A stretch of 64,000 bases of DNA, from NCBI RefSeq assembly GCF_020991275.1, contig NZ_JAJLQY010000005.1, forward strand, positions 1 through 64,000, read 5' to 3'. The position numbers and the translations under genes are program-made. The stretch is from Actinocorallia sp. API 0066. Lineage in GTDB: Bacteria > Actinomycetota > Actinomycetes > Streptosporangiales > Streptosporangiaceae. Every line of letters begins with the position of its first letter. Within the stretch, counting starts at the first letter, position 1. Shown here piece by piece: positions 35,581 through 44,059 of this stretch. The notes beneath the pieces were generated by a model. The model saw only the letters and a list, made by a program, of their open reading frames with translations. It was not told the DNA's origin and made no database searches.

Positions 35581-36639
35581 ATGCGCCTCACCGTCGTCGT
35601 CTCGGCCGCGCTCGCGGGCGTGCTGCTCGTCCCGCAGGGCGCGGCGGCCAAACCGTCATGGAAGAACGTCACGGCCAAGGCGTTCAAGACGTCGGGCACG
35701 CTGCTCGCTGTCGCGGCCGTGAACAAGCGGACGGTCTTCGCGGTCAACGAGAACGGGCGGCCGTTCCACTGGAACGGCAAGAAGTGGACGGTCAAGAAGG
35801 GCGCGGGCACGTTCCGGCCCACCGCGATCGCCGCTTCCAGCCCCACCAGGGCGTGGGCCGTTGGGCTGGCGGGCGTGACGCCGGTCGCCATCTACTGGAA
35901 TGGCAAGTCGTGGAAGCGGGTGGCCTACCCGGGGGCCAACCTGGGGCCCATCACCCTGCCGCTCGTGCCGCTGTCCCTCTCGGCCTCCCCTGATGGCACC
36001 GTCTACTCCGTCGCGGGGCTGAACGCCAAGAACGACGGGGCCAGCGCCGTCCGTAGGTGGAACGGCAAGAGGTTCGTGAACGTGGACGTCCCCGCCGGGG
36101 GCGCCTCCCTGACGGCGGTGGCCGTGCGCACCAAGGGCGACGTGTGGCTCGCCGGGACGACCACCGCCAACGGCACCCAGGCCGTCGCGACGGTCCTGCG
36201 GCTCCAGGGCGGGCAGTGGAAGCAGGTCCCGGCGCCCGGTGGCGACTGGGGCACCATCGGACAGCCGCACAACATCATCCAGGACCTCGCGGTGGCCGGG
36301 CCGAACCGGGTGTGGGCCATCCGCGCGCAGAACGGCGGCGGCCTGCTCCGCTGGACGGGCTCCGGCTGGACCGAGGCGAGGACCCCTCTGATCTCGCACT
36401 ACGCCCTCACCCCCGACGGCGGCTCCGGCGCCTGGACGATCCCGTCCCCCGGCACCGGAGGCAAGCGCTCCCAGTACCTGCACTGGGCGGGCAAGTGGAC
36501 GACGCTCAAGGGCCCGCAGCGCAAGGGCGACACCCAGATCCACGACCTCGTGCGCGTCCCGGGCACCAGGCAGGTCATCGCCGTCGGAGGTGTCGCGTCC
36601 GGGAACAAGCGGCTCCCGGTCGTCGAGATCTACCGCTGA
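35581..36639 (+). CDS. Secreted beta-propeller-like protein with W-N-G-K repeats (copy 1)
   Basis: A 352-residue exported protein with signal peptide (residues 1-23, ending GAAA). Repeated short blades carry a WNGK..W pattern: FHWNGKKWTVKK, IYWNGKSWKRVA, RRWNGKRFVNVD, LRLQGGQWKQVP, LRWTGSGWTEAR, LHWAGKWTTLKG. Between them are phrases such as AVAGPNRVWAI, DVWLAGTT and AWTIPSPG, as in Kelch-like or exo-alpha-sialidase-type propellers. No catalytic residues or sorting signal are seen. The C-terminus LPVVEIYR is almost the same as in the paralogue at 38085-39122. GGAG precedes ATG 35581. The role is unknown; a surface or scaffold protein is likely. Confidence 0.82.
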   Translation: MRLTVVVSAALAGVLLVPQGAAAKPSWKNVTAKAFKTSGTLLAVAAVNKRTVFAVNENGRPFHWNGKKWTVKKGAGTFRPTAIAASSPTRAWAVGLAGVTPVAIYWNGKSWKRVAYPGANLGPITLPLVPLSLSASPDGTVYSVAGLNAKNDGASAVRRWNGKRFVNVDVPAGGASLTAVAVRTKGDVWLAGTTTANGTQAVATVLRLQGGQWKQVPAPGGDWGTIGQPHNIIQDLAVAGPNRVWAIRAQNGGGLLRWTGSGWTEARTPLISHYALTPDGGSGAWTIPSPGTGGKRSQYLHWAGKWTTLKGPQRKGDTQIHDLVRVPGTRQVIAVGGVASGNKRLPVVEIYR

Positions 36640-37448
36640 GGCCCGAGCGCGTCCCACGGCAGGGTGATCTCGCCCAGCCTCCAGCGGCGCGCTCCCCCGT
36701 AAGGCGGACGTGTGTGGACGGGCCACCCGCGCCGCACCTGCTCGACCGTCGCCAGCCAGCGCTGCCGGGGCCCGAACACCGACCGAGGGGCGGCGGACGC
36801 CCACGCCAGGTCCAGGTCGGCGAGGAACGCGTGGACGGCCTCGCCCGGCACGTTCCGGTGGATGAGCGTCTTGGGCAGCCGCTCGGCCAGCGCCGACGGC
36901 CTGGGCAGGTGCGCCAGCGCCGCCGCGAACGTGACGGTCGCGGGGCCGTCCCGGTGCACGGTGACCCAGACGTGCCGTCGGCCTAGCTCGTCGCAGGTGC
37001 CCTCCACGAGAGCGCCTCCGGGCGCGAGGCCGTCCCTGAGCCTGTCCCACACGCGCCACGCCGTGTCCTCGTTGTACTGGCGCAGCACGTTGGCGGCGCG
37101 CACGAGGTCGGGCGGCCGGTCCACCGGCAGCTCGAAGCCGCCCCTGGCGAACGACAGCCCCGGATACGCGGCCTGGCGCGGCGCGAGGAACGCGCGGGCG
37201 GCGTCCACCCGCTCCTGCGCGATCTCCAGCCCGACGACCCTGACGTCGGGGCGCACCGCGCGCAGCCGCGAGTAGAGCTCCACGGCCGTCACGGGCGACG
37301 CCCCGTATCCCAGGTCCACCACGAGCGGCGCGGGCGGCAGCGGCCGTGTGGCGGCCATCCAGAGGTCCTGGCGGCGGAGGCGGTTGGGGTTGGTCGTCCC
37401 CCTGGTCACCTCGCCCTCCGGCCTCCGCACCCGCGCCACGCCGTCCAC
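36630..37448 (-). CDS. Class I SAM-dependent methyltransferase-like protein
   Basis: A 272-residue protein with a Rossmann methyltransferase core. VVDLGYGASPVTAVELYSRL is motif I (residues 42-61; GYGASP in place of GxGxG), VRVVGLEIAQERVDAA supplies the acidic residue for the SAM ribose, and LVRAANVLRQYNEDTAWRVW is the later strand. The substrate is unknown. The C-terminus is Arg/Trp-rich (RRWRLGEITLPWDALGPQR). The GTG start at 37448 is the longest; GTGs at 37439 and 37430 are alternatives. It overlaps the convergent secreted-protein gene by ten bases. Confidence 0.8.
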   Translation of the reverse strand: MDGVARVRRPEGEVTRGTTNPNRLRRQDLWMAATRPLPPAPLVVDLGYGASPVTAVELYSRLRAVRPDVRVVGLEIAQERVDAARAFLAPRQAAYPGLSFARGGFELPVDRPPDLVRAANVLRQYNEDTAWRVWDRLRDGLAPGGALVEGTCDELGRRHVWVTVHRDGPATVTFAAALAHLPRPSALAERLPKTLIHRNVPGEAVHAFLADLDLAWASAAPRSVFGPRQRWLATVEQVRRGWPVHTRPPYGGARRWRLGEITLPWDALGPQR

Positions 37449-37470
37449 GGTAGGGCCTCGGGCCGACCGC

Positions 37471-37965
37471 TCAGTCCCGAGGCGGCGGCAGAGTGGGCAG
37501 GTCGAAGGCGACGGGCTCGAAGGGGACTTCGAGGTCGTCCAGCGCCTTCGTGATCTTGCGTTCCTCGTAGGTGAAATGCGACTCCATGATCGCCGCGAGG
37601 CCGTCGAGCTCGCGGCGGACCCGCTCGGCGTCGGCCGGGTCGGCTTCCGCGACGAGCGCGTCGAGCCTGGTGAGGATGTCGGCGATGAGCCCGTGGTCCT
37701 CGCGCAGGCTCGCCAACGTGGGCGCGAGCGCGGGGTACTGGGCGGCGAGAGCGGGGAACACGTGGTCGTCCTCGCCGGTGTGGTGCCTGGTCAGCGCCGT
37801 GCAGAACGCCGCGCAGTGGGCGAGGAGCTCGCGGGGGCGCCCCTGCCCTCCGTCAAGGTAGGCGTCCATGTCGGAGCGCAGGAGGGCGAGTTCGGCGCGG
37901 AGCCTGTCGTGGATATGCAGAAGCTGGATGCCGAAGGCCGTGAGGCGTTCGTCGGTGGTGGCCAT
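37471..37965 (-). CDS. Hemerythrin HHE-domain protein
   Basis: A 164-residue four-helix bundle that probably binds a di-iron centre. The ligand patterns are all present: HIHDRLRAEL (first His), HHTGEDDHVFPAL (His-x3-Glu-like), DHGLIADI (His), and ESHFTYEERKI (His-x4-Glu). Related proteins sense oxygen, nitric oxide or redox state, or store iron. The start is ATG 37965. It lies between two genes for secreted W-N-G-K proteins and just upstream of the methyltransferase gene on the same strand (22-base gap), with which it may form a unit. Confidence 0.88.
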   Translation of the reverse strand: MATTDERLTAFGIQLLHIHDRLRAELALLRSDMDAYLDGGQGRPRELLAHCAAFCTALTRHHTGEDDHVFPALAAQYPALAPTLASLREDHGLIADILTRLDALVAEADPADAERVRRELDGLAAIMESHFTYEERKITKALDDLEVPFEPVAFDLPTLPPPRD

Positions 37966-38084
37966 GGGAGATCCCGTGGTTCGGCGCCTCCATGCCCGCG
38001 GGTGTCTGCGACCGGGCGCACGCGACGCTGCCGGTGATCCTAACCGCGACCCGCCCTCGCCGGTCAAGGCCGGTGCGGCCGGGG

Positions 38085-39122
38085 TCAACGGTAGATCTCG
38101 GCCACCGGGTAGCGCTCCCCGCCACGGTCGAGGCCGCCGACGGAGACGACGCGGGTGGTGCCCGGCACGAGGTCGAGGTCGCCGAATCCGGGCACGCCGT
38201 CGCGGCGCGGCCCGTACAGGAAGTGCCACGTGTTCTTGTGCCAGCGCAGGTACGGGACCTCGGTCACGTCGTTCTTGCTGTAAGGCAGCATCCACACCCC
38301 GCCCTGCCCGTCCTGGGTGAGGGTGAGGGCGCCCAGGTCGCGCGGGAGCCTGCGGTCGGTGACGCGCTTGCCGTCCACCCGGACGAGCGACGTCCTGGTG
38401 GAGCCGCGCAGGGCCCAGGCCGCGCCCGGCTTGTCCGCGACGATCTGGGTGATCGCCTGGGTGGAGTTCCCGCCGACCTTCAGGCGCTTCCACCTCTTGC
38501 CGTTCCAGTGCATGAGGAGAGCGCGGACCTTCTTGTTCGCACTGTAGGAGCCGCCGAGCCAGATGTCGTCCTTGGCCCGAACCTCGACGGTGTCCAGGGC
38601 CGCCCCCTTGGGCAGGCTCACCTTCCACGGCTTCCACCCGCCGTCCTTCCAGCGCAGGACGGACGAGTCGCCTTTGAACGGCTCCACGGCGACCGTCACG
38701 GCGGTCCCGTCAGATCCGGCGGCCAGGTCCACGGGCACGCCGGGTCCGGGGAAGGCGACCTTCCGCCACTTCTTGCCGTTGTAGTAGAGGGCGTGGCCTA
38801 CGGCCAGGTCCATGCCGGTCACCCACGCACGGCGCGGGCCCGCCACGGCGAGCCCGGAAGGCGCGAAGGTGCCTTCGACCGACGCGCGCCGCCACTCCTT
38901 GCCGTTCCACTTCCAGACCGCGAGCCTGTCGCCCTCCCGGCCAGCCGCCCAGCCGAGCTTCGCGGAGACGAACTCGACGTTGTTGAGCGAGCCCGCCTTC
39001 ACCGGCTTGGGGCTCGGCATCTTGCGCCACTTCGGCGGCGCCGCCTGCGCCGCCGGGCTGACGACGGCGCAGGCACCGAGCACGAGGGCGGCGAGGGCGG
39101 CGAGGGCCGCGGCCCGCCTCAC
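38085..39122 (-). CDS. Secreted beta-propeller-like protein with W-N-G-K repeats (copy 2)
   Basis: A 345-residue paralogue of 35581-36639. The start GTG 39122 overlaps the stop of the DUF2207 gene (GTGA). It has a hydrophobic signal segment (ALAALAALVLGACAVVSPAA). The cysteine in LGAC followed by AVVS could be a lipobox, so it may be a lipoprotein. Blades: WKWNGKEWRRAS, LYYNGKKWRKVA, LRWKDGGWKPWK, MHWNGKRWKRLK, LRWHKNTWHFLY. It ends YPVAEIYR, as in copy 1. Coupling to the DUF2207 gene suggests function at the outer face of the same membrane complex; no enzyme signature is visible. Confidence 0.82.
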   Translation of the reverse strand: MRRAAALAALAALVLGACAVVSPAAQAAPPKWRKMPSPKPVKAGSLNNVEFVSAKLGWAAGREGDRLAVWKWNGKEWRRASVEGTFAPSGLAVAGPRRAWVTGMDLAVGHALYYNGKKWRKVAFPGPGVPVDLAAGSDGTAVTVAVEPFKGDSSVLRWKDGGWKPWKVSLPKGAALDTVEVRAKDDIWLGGSYSANKKVRALLMHWNGKRWKRLKVGGNSTQAITQIVADKPGAAWALRGSTRTSLVRVDGKRVTDRRLPRDLGALTLTQDGQGGVWMLPYSKNDVTEVPYLRWHKNTWHFLYGPRRDGVPGFGDLDLVPGTTRVVSVGGLDRGGERYPVAEIYR

Positions 39123-40831
39123 CCCTGGCCCGCCAGCGCCGCGACATCCACCTTCGGCGCCTTGCGCCCGTAGGGGCGGGACTGCGCCAGCGCGCCCGAA
39201 AGCGCGAAGGTGAACGCCCGCATCGACTCGGCGAACTTCGACAGGTCCCATTCGGCAGGCCCCTCGTACCAGTAGAGGTTGTCGCCTCCCTCAACCCCGG
39301 CCGTCTCGACGGTCTTGGACCACGGGCCCACCGCGTCGAGCACGACGGCGTAGGGGAGGAAGCGGGAGAACAGCGCGATCTTCTGCCGGTCGGGCACCTG
39401 GTCGGCCCTGCCCTTGCGCAGGTGCTCCTGGAAGCCCAAGGTCTGCGCCAGGACGGTCGAACCCTTGGCCGTCTTGGCTGGCATGTGCTTACCGAAGAGC
39501 GTAAGCGCGAGCCCGAAGGCGAGCACACCGAGGCCGACGAGCGCGTAACTGGTGAAGATGGCCAGCGCGACCGTGCCGACGGCGCCGACCACCGTGGCGA
39601 GGTAGCCGAGGATCGTCCAGCGGGAGCGGACGGCGTCCGGCCTCCGGTGGAACCAGCCCTGCTTGACCACGTCCACGTACAGGGCGGCGCGCACCTGGGC
39701 GAGCTTTGTGGCGAACCTGCCGCCGAGGTCCGCCAGCTTGACGGTGTCGCCGTCGATGAACAGGCCGTCGTAGAGGATCTCCTCGTAGTGCAGGAGGTCG
39801 TTGACGGGCCGGTTGAGGCGGCGCAGCGTCCAGTCGCCCTTGCCTGCGGCCTCCTCGATGAGGATGTAGCCGCGCACCGCAAGGTCGATGACGGTAGCGG
39901 CCACGTCGATGACGTCGGCCTGCTCGTCGATGAGGGTGCCGACCTGGCCGGGACGGATGCCGTCCGGCGGCTCCTCGGTGTGGGACGTCTCCGTCACCTC
40001 CGCGCGGGCGTCACGGCCGCGCAGACGGTACAGCAGGAAGAAGCCGCCGAGGAGGACCACCAGGAGGGCCGCGAGGGCGCCGCCCGTCACCGGGTTCATG
40101 GCGAAGGACGAGGCGAGTGTCTTGCGCTCCTCGTAGGACGGCGCGCCCGTGGTGTGCCCGGAAGGCAGCGCGGCCGCCACCGTCAGGTACTCCTCGGGGA
40201 GCATGTTCTCCTGGCCGTAGACGGCCTTGCGGCGCTGCTCCGCCGTGCTGAACTCGCTGCACCCGACGACGCTGCTGGGCGATCCGGCGAAGCAGTTGAT
40301 GTTGCGGACCCCCACCCCCGCGTCGAGCGTCACCCGCGCGGCGGCGACCGGGACGTCCCACCCGACGGCCGTCCAGCGCACCTCCTGCGCGGCGTTGAGC
40401 GGCAGGATGGAGCCGGTGATGTCGTACTGGAGGGTGAAGGTCTGGGGGCCGGTCCGCCCACCGCTGAGGCGCACGATGGTCCGGTCGGACCCGACGACGG
40501 TCTCGGCGGTGACGTCGCCCGACACCCTGACGTTGTCGACCGAGAACGTCCGGTCCCGCGTCGCGTCGTCGGGGATGCGGGTGATGAAGATCCGCTCGAC
40601 CGGGCGGGAGGCGGCCTCCGTGCCGTGGTCGAACGTAACCGTCTCGGTGGCGTGCAGGACGCCGTCCGCGCCGACCGTGAGCACGATCTCGTCGTTCAGC
40701 ACCTTGTCGTCGGCGTCGGCGAGCACCGCCCTGCGTTCGGCGGCCGTCGGCGGGCCGGAGGCGTGCGCGGGGGCGAGCGGCACGAGGAGGAGCAGGAGGG
40801 GGGCGGCTATCAGCCATGGACGTCCCAGCAT
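39119..40831 (-). CDS. DUF2207-family membrane protein
   Basis: A 570-residue protein with a signal peptide (MLGRPWLIAAPLLLLLVPLA), then an extracytoplasmic DUF2207 beta domain (about 30-255; GVLHATETVTFDHG, TFTLQYDITGSILPL, with a cysteine pair NCFAG/VGCSEF). A membrane helix near 265-290 (TGGALAALLVVLLGGFFLLY) follows, then a cytosolic winged-helix-like part (VAATVIDLAVRGYILIEEAA), two more helices (AIFTSYALVGLGVLAFGLAL) and a cytosolic C-terminus. The family is widespread in Gram-positives with unknown function. The start is ATG 40831. It is co-transcribed with the secreted W-N-G-K gene it overlaps. Confidence 0.88.
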   Translation of the reverse strand: MLGRPWLIAAPLLLLLVPLAPAHASGPPTAAERRAVLADADDKVLNDEIVLTVGADGVLHATETVTFDHGTEAASRPVERIFITRIPDDATRDRTFSVDNVRVSGDVTAETVVGSDRTIVRLSGGRTGPQTFTLQYDITGSILPLNAAQEVRWTAVGWDVPVAAARVTLDAGVGVRNINCFAGSPSSVVGCSEFSTAEQRRKAVYGQENMLPEEYLTVAAALPSGHTTGAPSYEERKTLASSFAMNPVTGGALAALLVVLLGGFFLLYRLRGRDARAEVTETSHTEEPPDGIRPGQVGTLIDEQADVIDVAATVIDLAVRGYILIEEAAGKGDWTLRRLNRPVNDLLHYEEILYDGLFIDGDTVKLADLGGRFATKLAQVRAALYVDVVKQGWFHRRPDAVRSRWTILGYLATVVGAVGTVALAIFTSYALVGLGVLAFGLALTLFGKHMPAKTAKGSTVLAQTLGFQEHLRKGRADQVPDRQKIALFSRFLPYAVVLDAVGPWSKTVETAGVEGGDNLYWYEGPAEWDLSKFAESMRAFTFALSGALAQSRPYGRKAPKVDVAALAGQG

Positions 40832-40889
40832 GCGCCCAAAGCGTAGTGGGTCCCGATCACGCCCACTATGCACCTGGACGATCCTCTCT

Positions 40890-40905
40890 GCTTGCAAGAG
40901 CACGC
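40890..40905. promoter_or_regulatory. GCTTGC-type repeat 1
   Basis: GCTTGC-AAGA-GCACGC, an imperfect inverted repeat 59 bases upstream of the DUF2207 gene, similar at 13 of 16 positions to the perfect repeat at 41020-41035. It is a possible second site for the neighbouring XRE regulator. Nothing else of note is seen between 40832 and 41019 except CATT-GCAA-AATG (40975-40986). Confidence 0.4.
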
Positions 40906-41019
40906 ACCCGACGGTCACGTCCAGGGCGAGAAGTCCCCGAAAATCCAGCCAAAGCGCGGAAAGCGTAGCGAGATCATTGCAAAATGTGAGCGGAGTCACC
41001 CGCGATATCCCAGCTTCCC

Positions 41020-41035
41020 GCTTGCAATAGCAAGC
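41020..41035. promoter_or_regulatory. GCTTGC-AATA-GCAAGC inverted repeat upstream of the XRE gene
   Basis: Perfect 6-base arms with a 4-base centre, ending 22 bases before the XRE regulator ATG. It is the best candidate for its autoregulatory operator. Confidence 0.55.
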
Positions 41036-41057
41036 ACATTGACAGAGGGTGGTTCCT

Positions 41058-41453
41058 ATGCAAGGACCGAAGGTCGGCTCCATCGGTGAGTACATCCGGG
41101 AGCAGCGGCAACGGGCGAAGATCTCGCTGCGCCAACTGGCGGAGCAGGCGGGGGTCTCCAACCCCTACCTCAGCCAGGTGGAACGCGGCCTGCGCAAGCC
41201 GAGCGCGGAGATCCTCCAGCAGATCGCCAAGGGTCTGCGGATCTCCGCCGAGGTGCTCTACGTGCAGGCCGGGATCCTCGAAGACCGCGAAGCGGACACC
41301 GATGTGCAGACAGCCATCCGGGCCGACCTCACTCTCTCCGAAAGGCAGAAGCAGGTGTTGCTCGACATCTACGACTCCTTCCGGAAGGAGAACGCAGCGA
41401 ACATCGGGCCCGACCACGAGGCCCTGTCCGAAAGAGAGGACCTGGAACCATGA
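41058..41453 (+). CDS. XRE-family helix-turn-helix regulator (Rv0474-like)
   Basis: A 131-residue regulator with an N-terminal lambda-repressor-like HTH (ISLRQLAEQAGVSNPYLSQV then ERGLRKPSAEILQQIAKGL, residues 22-60). The helical C-terminal part (LTLSERQKQVLLDIYDSFRKE) probably dimerises. ATG 41058 follows AGAGGG. It overlaps the next gene by ATGA. Order XRE regulator, hbhA-like, DUF2516 matches mycobacterial Rv0474-Rv0476. It probably controls the operon through GCTTGC inverted repeats just upstream. The signal is unknown. Confidence 0.9.
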   Translation: MQGPKVGSIGEYIREQRQRAKISLRQLAEQAGVSNPYLSQVERGLRKPSAEILQQIAKGLRISAEVLYVQAGILEDREADTDVQTAIRADLTLSERQKQVLLDIYDSFRKENAANIGPDHEALSEREDLEP

Positions 41454-41962
41454 CCCTTGCCGAGAAGATCAAGGAAAGCCGCGCGGTCTACGCCGGCGCC
41501 GGGGCCGTCGACCTGGCGGTGGAGAAGCTCCGCGAGGTGCCCGAGGCCGCCGCCAAGGTGCGCGCCGAGCTCACCGAGAACTACGGCAAGTACCGCGAGA
41601 CGGTCACCGAGAACGTCGACGAGCTGCGCGGCGAGGTGAACGAGCGCGTCGCCAAGGCCCGCACCACCGTCACCGTGCGCGTGGACGAGCTCAAGGCCAA
41701 CGTCACCAAGTACCAGGAGCGCACCGAGGCGTCGGCCCTGCAGGGCTACGTCGCCACCCTGTCGACCAAGCTCAACGAGGTGATCGACGACCTCGCCGAG
41801 CGCGGCAAGACCGTCATCAACAAGGAGGCCGACGAGGAGCCCGCCCCGGCCGTCGTCGTCCCGCCCAAGCAGGCGACCCCGGTCGAGGCCGCCGAGGCCA
41901 AGCCCGCCGCCAAGCCCAAGCCCGCCCCCGCCAAGAAGACCCAGCCCGCCAAGAAGGGCTGA
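41450..41962 (+). CDS. HbhA-like (heparin-binding hemagglutinin-type) coiled-coil protein
   Basis: A 170-residue protein with no signal peptide. Residues 1-125 are predicted to be one long coiled-coil (AVEKLREVPEAAAKVRAELT and following heptads). The C-terminal ~40 residues are a Lys/Pro/Ala repeat tail (EAKPAAKPKPAPAKKTQPAK), which in mycobacterial HbhA binds heparan sulfate and nucleic acid. In non-pathogenic actinomycetes the homologue is thought to act in cell-envelope or lipid-body organisation, so adhesion should not be assumed. The ATG overlaps the XRE stop, so it is coupled to the regulator. Confidence 0.88.
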   Translation: MTLAEKIKESRAVYAGAGAVDLAVEKLREVPEAAAKVRAELTENYGKYRETVTENVDELRGEVNERVAKARTTVTVRVDELKANVTKYQERTEASALQGYVATLSTKLNEVIDDLAERGKTVINKEADEEPAPAVVVPPKQATPVEAAEAKPAAKPKPAPAKKTQPAKKG

Positions 41963-42111
41963 CGTCGGCAAGCGCGCTCGCCGGAAGGCGCCCGGTCCTG
42001 TGTGGACGGGCGCCTTTCGCCGTCCGGGGAGCCCGCGGTCCTCCACAGGGTGGAGGGCAGGACCGCGAATCTTTTGTAGTGTGGCGGCAGCACTTGAGGA
42101 AGGGTGATGTC

Positions 42112-42447
42112 GTGCTCGGAAGCATTCACACGGGGCTGGCGCTCGTGTTCTGGGGGCTCGCGATCGTCGCCTTCATCATGGAGGCGTTCTCGCTCGTCGA
42201 CGTCCTGCGCAGGCCCGCCGAGGCGTTCCCCGCCGCGGGCAAGCAGACGAAGAAGCTGTGGCTGATCATCCTCGGTTTCGCCACGCTCTTCGGTTTCGCC
42301 GCCGCCACCCTGTACCTCAACCAGCTCGGGATCTTCGCGATCGCCGCGTTCATCGCCTCGGTGATCTACCTCGCCGACGTGCGCCCCGCGCTGAAGGAGT
42401 ACGGCTCGGGCGGCGGCCGCCGCATGGGCCCCTACGGCCCCTGGTAA
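42112..42447 (+). CDS. DUF2516 membrane protein
   Basis: A 111-residue protein with three hydrophobic segments (TGLALVFWGLAIVAFIMEAF, LWLIILGFATLFGFAAATL, LGIFAIAAFIASVIYL) and the family phrase DVLRRPAEAFPAAGKQTKKL. It ends in a Gly-rich cytosolic tail. The start is GTG 42112, with GAGGAAGGG about eight bases upstream; other in-frame starts are poor. It is the third gene of the XRE-hbhA unit, 149 bases after hbhA, equivalent to mycobacterial Rv0476. The function is unknown. Confidence 0.85.
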   Translation: MLGSIHTGLALVFWGLAIVAFIMEAFSLVDVLRRPAEAFPAAGKQTKKLWLIILGFATLFGFAAATLYLNQLGIFAIAAFIASVIYLADVRPALKEYGSGGGRRMGPYGPW

Positions 42448-42460
42448 CACGCTGATCCAC

Positions 42461-42487
42461 GGCGCCGGACGTTCGCCGTCCGGCGCC
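42461..42487 (+). terminator. Terminator of the XRE-hbhA-DUF2516 unit
   Basis: A perfect 11-pair stem (GGCGCCGGACG/CGTCCGGCGCC) with a 5-base loop, 13 bases after the DUF2516 stop. The T-run is weak. The remaining gap to 42772 shows no convincing gene. Confidence 0.7.
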
Positions 42488-42772
42488 GCCGCGTCGTGCC
42501 ACAAACCGCGCCCTTCCCCCCGGCGAAAAAAGTTATCCACAGGCCGCTAAGCGATCTTGAAGCGAATGACGCACAGTGTTCCCGAGCGCACGCACAAGCG
42601 GCGATCGAAGGGAGCACACCGCGATGAGACTGTCACCGACCACGCAGCGAGACTTCGGAACCGGGCGCCCGAGCCCGCAGAACCGCGGCACGGGCGCCGT
42701 GGCGCGGGCAGGGGCCGAGCCGGGCTGCGCGAACCGGGAGCAGGGCGGGCCGGGAGGGCGGCCCGCCGGGGG

Positions 42773-43654
42773 TCAGTGGAAGGACCAGAGGGCGAGGGGT
42801 GTGAGAACCAGCAGGACGGAGGTGAGCAGTGCCGCCGAGCGTGCCAGGAGGGGGCGCGGAGCGGGGTTGAGCAGGCGCTGCACGCGGGCCATCACGGCGC
42901 TGCCCTCGTGGGCGACGGCGAGGGCGCAGGAGGGCGCCGAGGCCGAGGGGGCGGTGGCGAAGCGCAGCAGCGCCTTGGCCAGCTCCTTGGGGGAGCGGTG
43001 CCGCAGCGCGCGGTCGTCGGCGCGCATCTCGATGAGCAGCGCGACGGAGTCGAGGATCCGGGCGACGAGCCCGATCCGTGGAAGGGAGGTGAACGGCAAC
43101 AGCACCAGGTCGTGACGCTCGCGCGCGTGCGCCAGCTCGTGGGCGAGCACCGCTTCGAGCTCGCCGTCGTCGAGCAGTTCCAGCGTGCCCTTGCTGATGA
43201 CGATCTTCGACCGGACTCCCGGCACGCAGTAGGCGGCGGCCTGGGGATGGTCCAGCACGAGGGCGTCCGCGCGCATGCCGCGGTCGGCGATCAGCCGCAG
43301 CAGGGCGCGGTGCCGGGCGCGGGCGCGCAGCACCCGGAAGCCCGACAGCAGGAGCGAGCCGATCAGCGACCCGGCGAACGCCATGCCCGCGAGCAGCACG
43401 AGCTGCCGCGGCAACGACAGCAGCGACCCGTCATCGGGGAGGAGGAACAGCCCGTGCAGCACACCACGGCCGAGCGGCTCCAGCGCGAAGCCCACGAGGG
43501 CGCCGATGGTGGCCAGGCCCCAGGCGAGGCCGAGCGCCTGCCACAGCACGATCCCCGCGCGCGGGGTGCGCCAGGTCCACCGGGCCTTGGCGAGCAGTCC
43601 GGCCGCGGGCACCGTCGCCAGGGCGATGAGCGCGAGCGCGGCCCAGGCGGTCAT
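42773..43654 (-). CDS. M56-family membrane metallopeptidase (BlaR1/HtpX-like)
   Basis: A 293-residue membrane zinc peptidase. About four hydrophobic segments surround the active site HELAH (residues 172-176; EAVLAHELAHARERHDL), with a downstream Glu in LIEMRADDRALRH as third ligand. There is no C-terminal penicillin-binding sensor domain, so it is not a full BlaR1. It probably cleaves or regulates the BlaI-family repressor encoded 31 bases upstream. Its stop lies beside the C-terminal helix (ALLTSVLLVLTPLALW). The signal is unknown, possibly cell-wall stress. Confidence 0.88.
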   Translation of the reverse strand: MTAWAALALIALATVPAAGLLAKARWTWRTPRAGIVLWQALGLAWGLATIGALVGFALEPLGRGVLHGLFLLPDDGSLLSLPRQLVLLAGMAFAGSLIGSLLLSGFRVLRARARHRALLRLIADRGMRADALVLDHPQAAAYCVPGVRSKIVISKGTLELLDDGELEAVLAHELAHARERHDLVLLPFTSLPRIGLVARILDSVALLIEMRADDRALRHRSPKELAKALLRFATAPSASAPSCALAVAHEGSAVMARVQRLLNPAPRPLLARSAALLTSVLLVLTPLALWSFH

Positions 43655-43685
43655 GGGACGGCTCGCGGGACGGGGCGGGGCACGG

Positions 43686-44036
43686 TCATTCGAGGTTCTC
43701 CAGAACCCGCCGGAGCGCGGCGGCCTCGTCGCCGCTCACCGAGCGGGCGAAGTGGGCGAGTGCGGCGTCGCGGTCACCGCTCAGGGCGAGCGCGCCGAGC
43801 ATGAGCTCGGCGACATAGCCCTCGCGGGACTCGGCGGGGCGGTACGCCCAGGCACGGCCCGAGCGCTCCCGAACAAGGAAGTCCTTCTTGGCGAGGCGGT
43901 CCAGCACCGTCATCACGGTGGTGTGGGCGAGGTCGCGGTCGGCGAGGGCGCGGCTGACGTCCCGTGCCGTCGCCGGTTCCTCCCTGGCCCAGAGGATCTC
44001 CATCACTGCGCGTTCAAGCTCTCCCAAACCCTTCAC
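43686..44036 (-). CDS. BlaI/MecI-family transcriptional repressor
   Basis: A 116-residue winged-helix repressor. GLGELERAVMEILWAREEPA is the family N-terminus; VMTVLDRLAKKDFLVRERSG is the recognition helix and wing, and YVAELMLGALALSGDRDAAL begins the dimerisation helices. It precedes the M56 peptidase gene by 31 bases in the same operon, the usual signal-transducer arrangement. A clear ACTACG/CGTAGT inverted repeat lies 24 bases before its ATG (44036) and should be its operator. No beta-lactamase gene is nearby. Confidence 0.92.
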   Translation of the reverse strand: MKGLGELERAVMEILWAREEPATARDVSRALADRDLAHTTVMTVLDRLAKKDFLVRERSGRAWAYRPAESREGYVAELMLGALALSGDRDAALAHFARSVSGDEAAALRRVLENLE

Positions 44037-44059
44037 AGCCCGAATTCTACCTCCCGGTC

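Noticed and set aside
42488-42772. A short plus-strand gene after the DUF2516 terminator
   Set aside because: Candidate frames run antisense into the M56 gene and their residues are low-complexity Arg/Gly/Ala.
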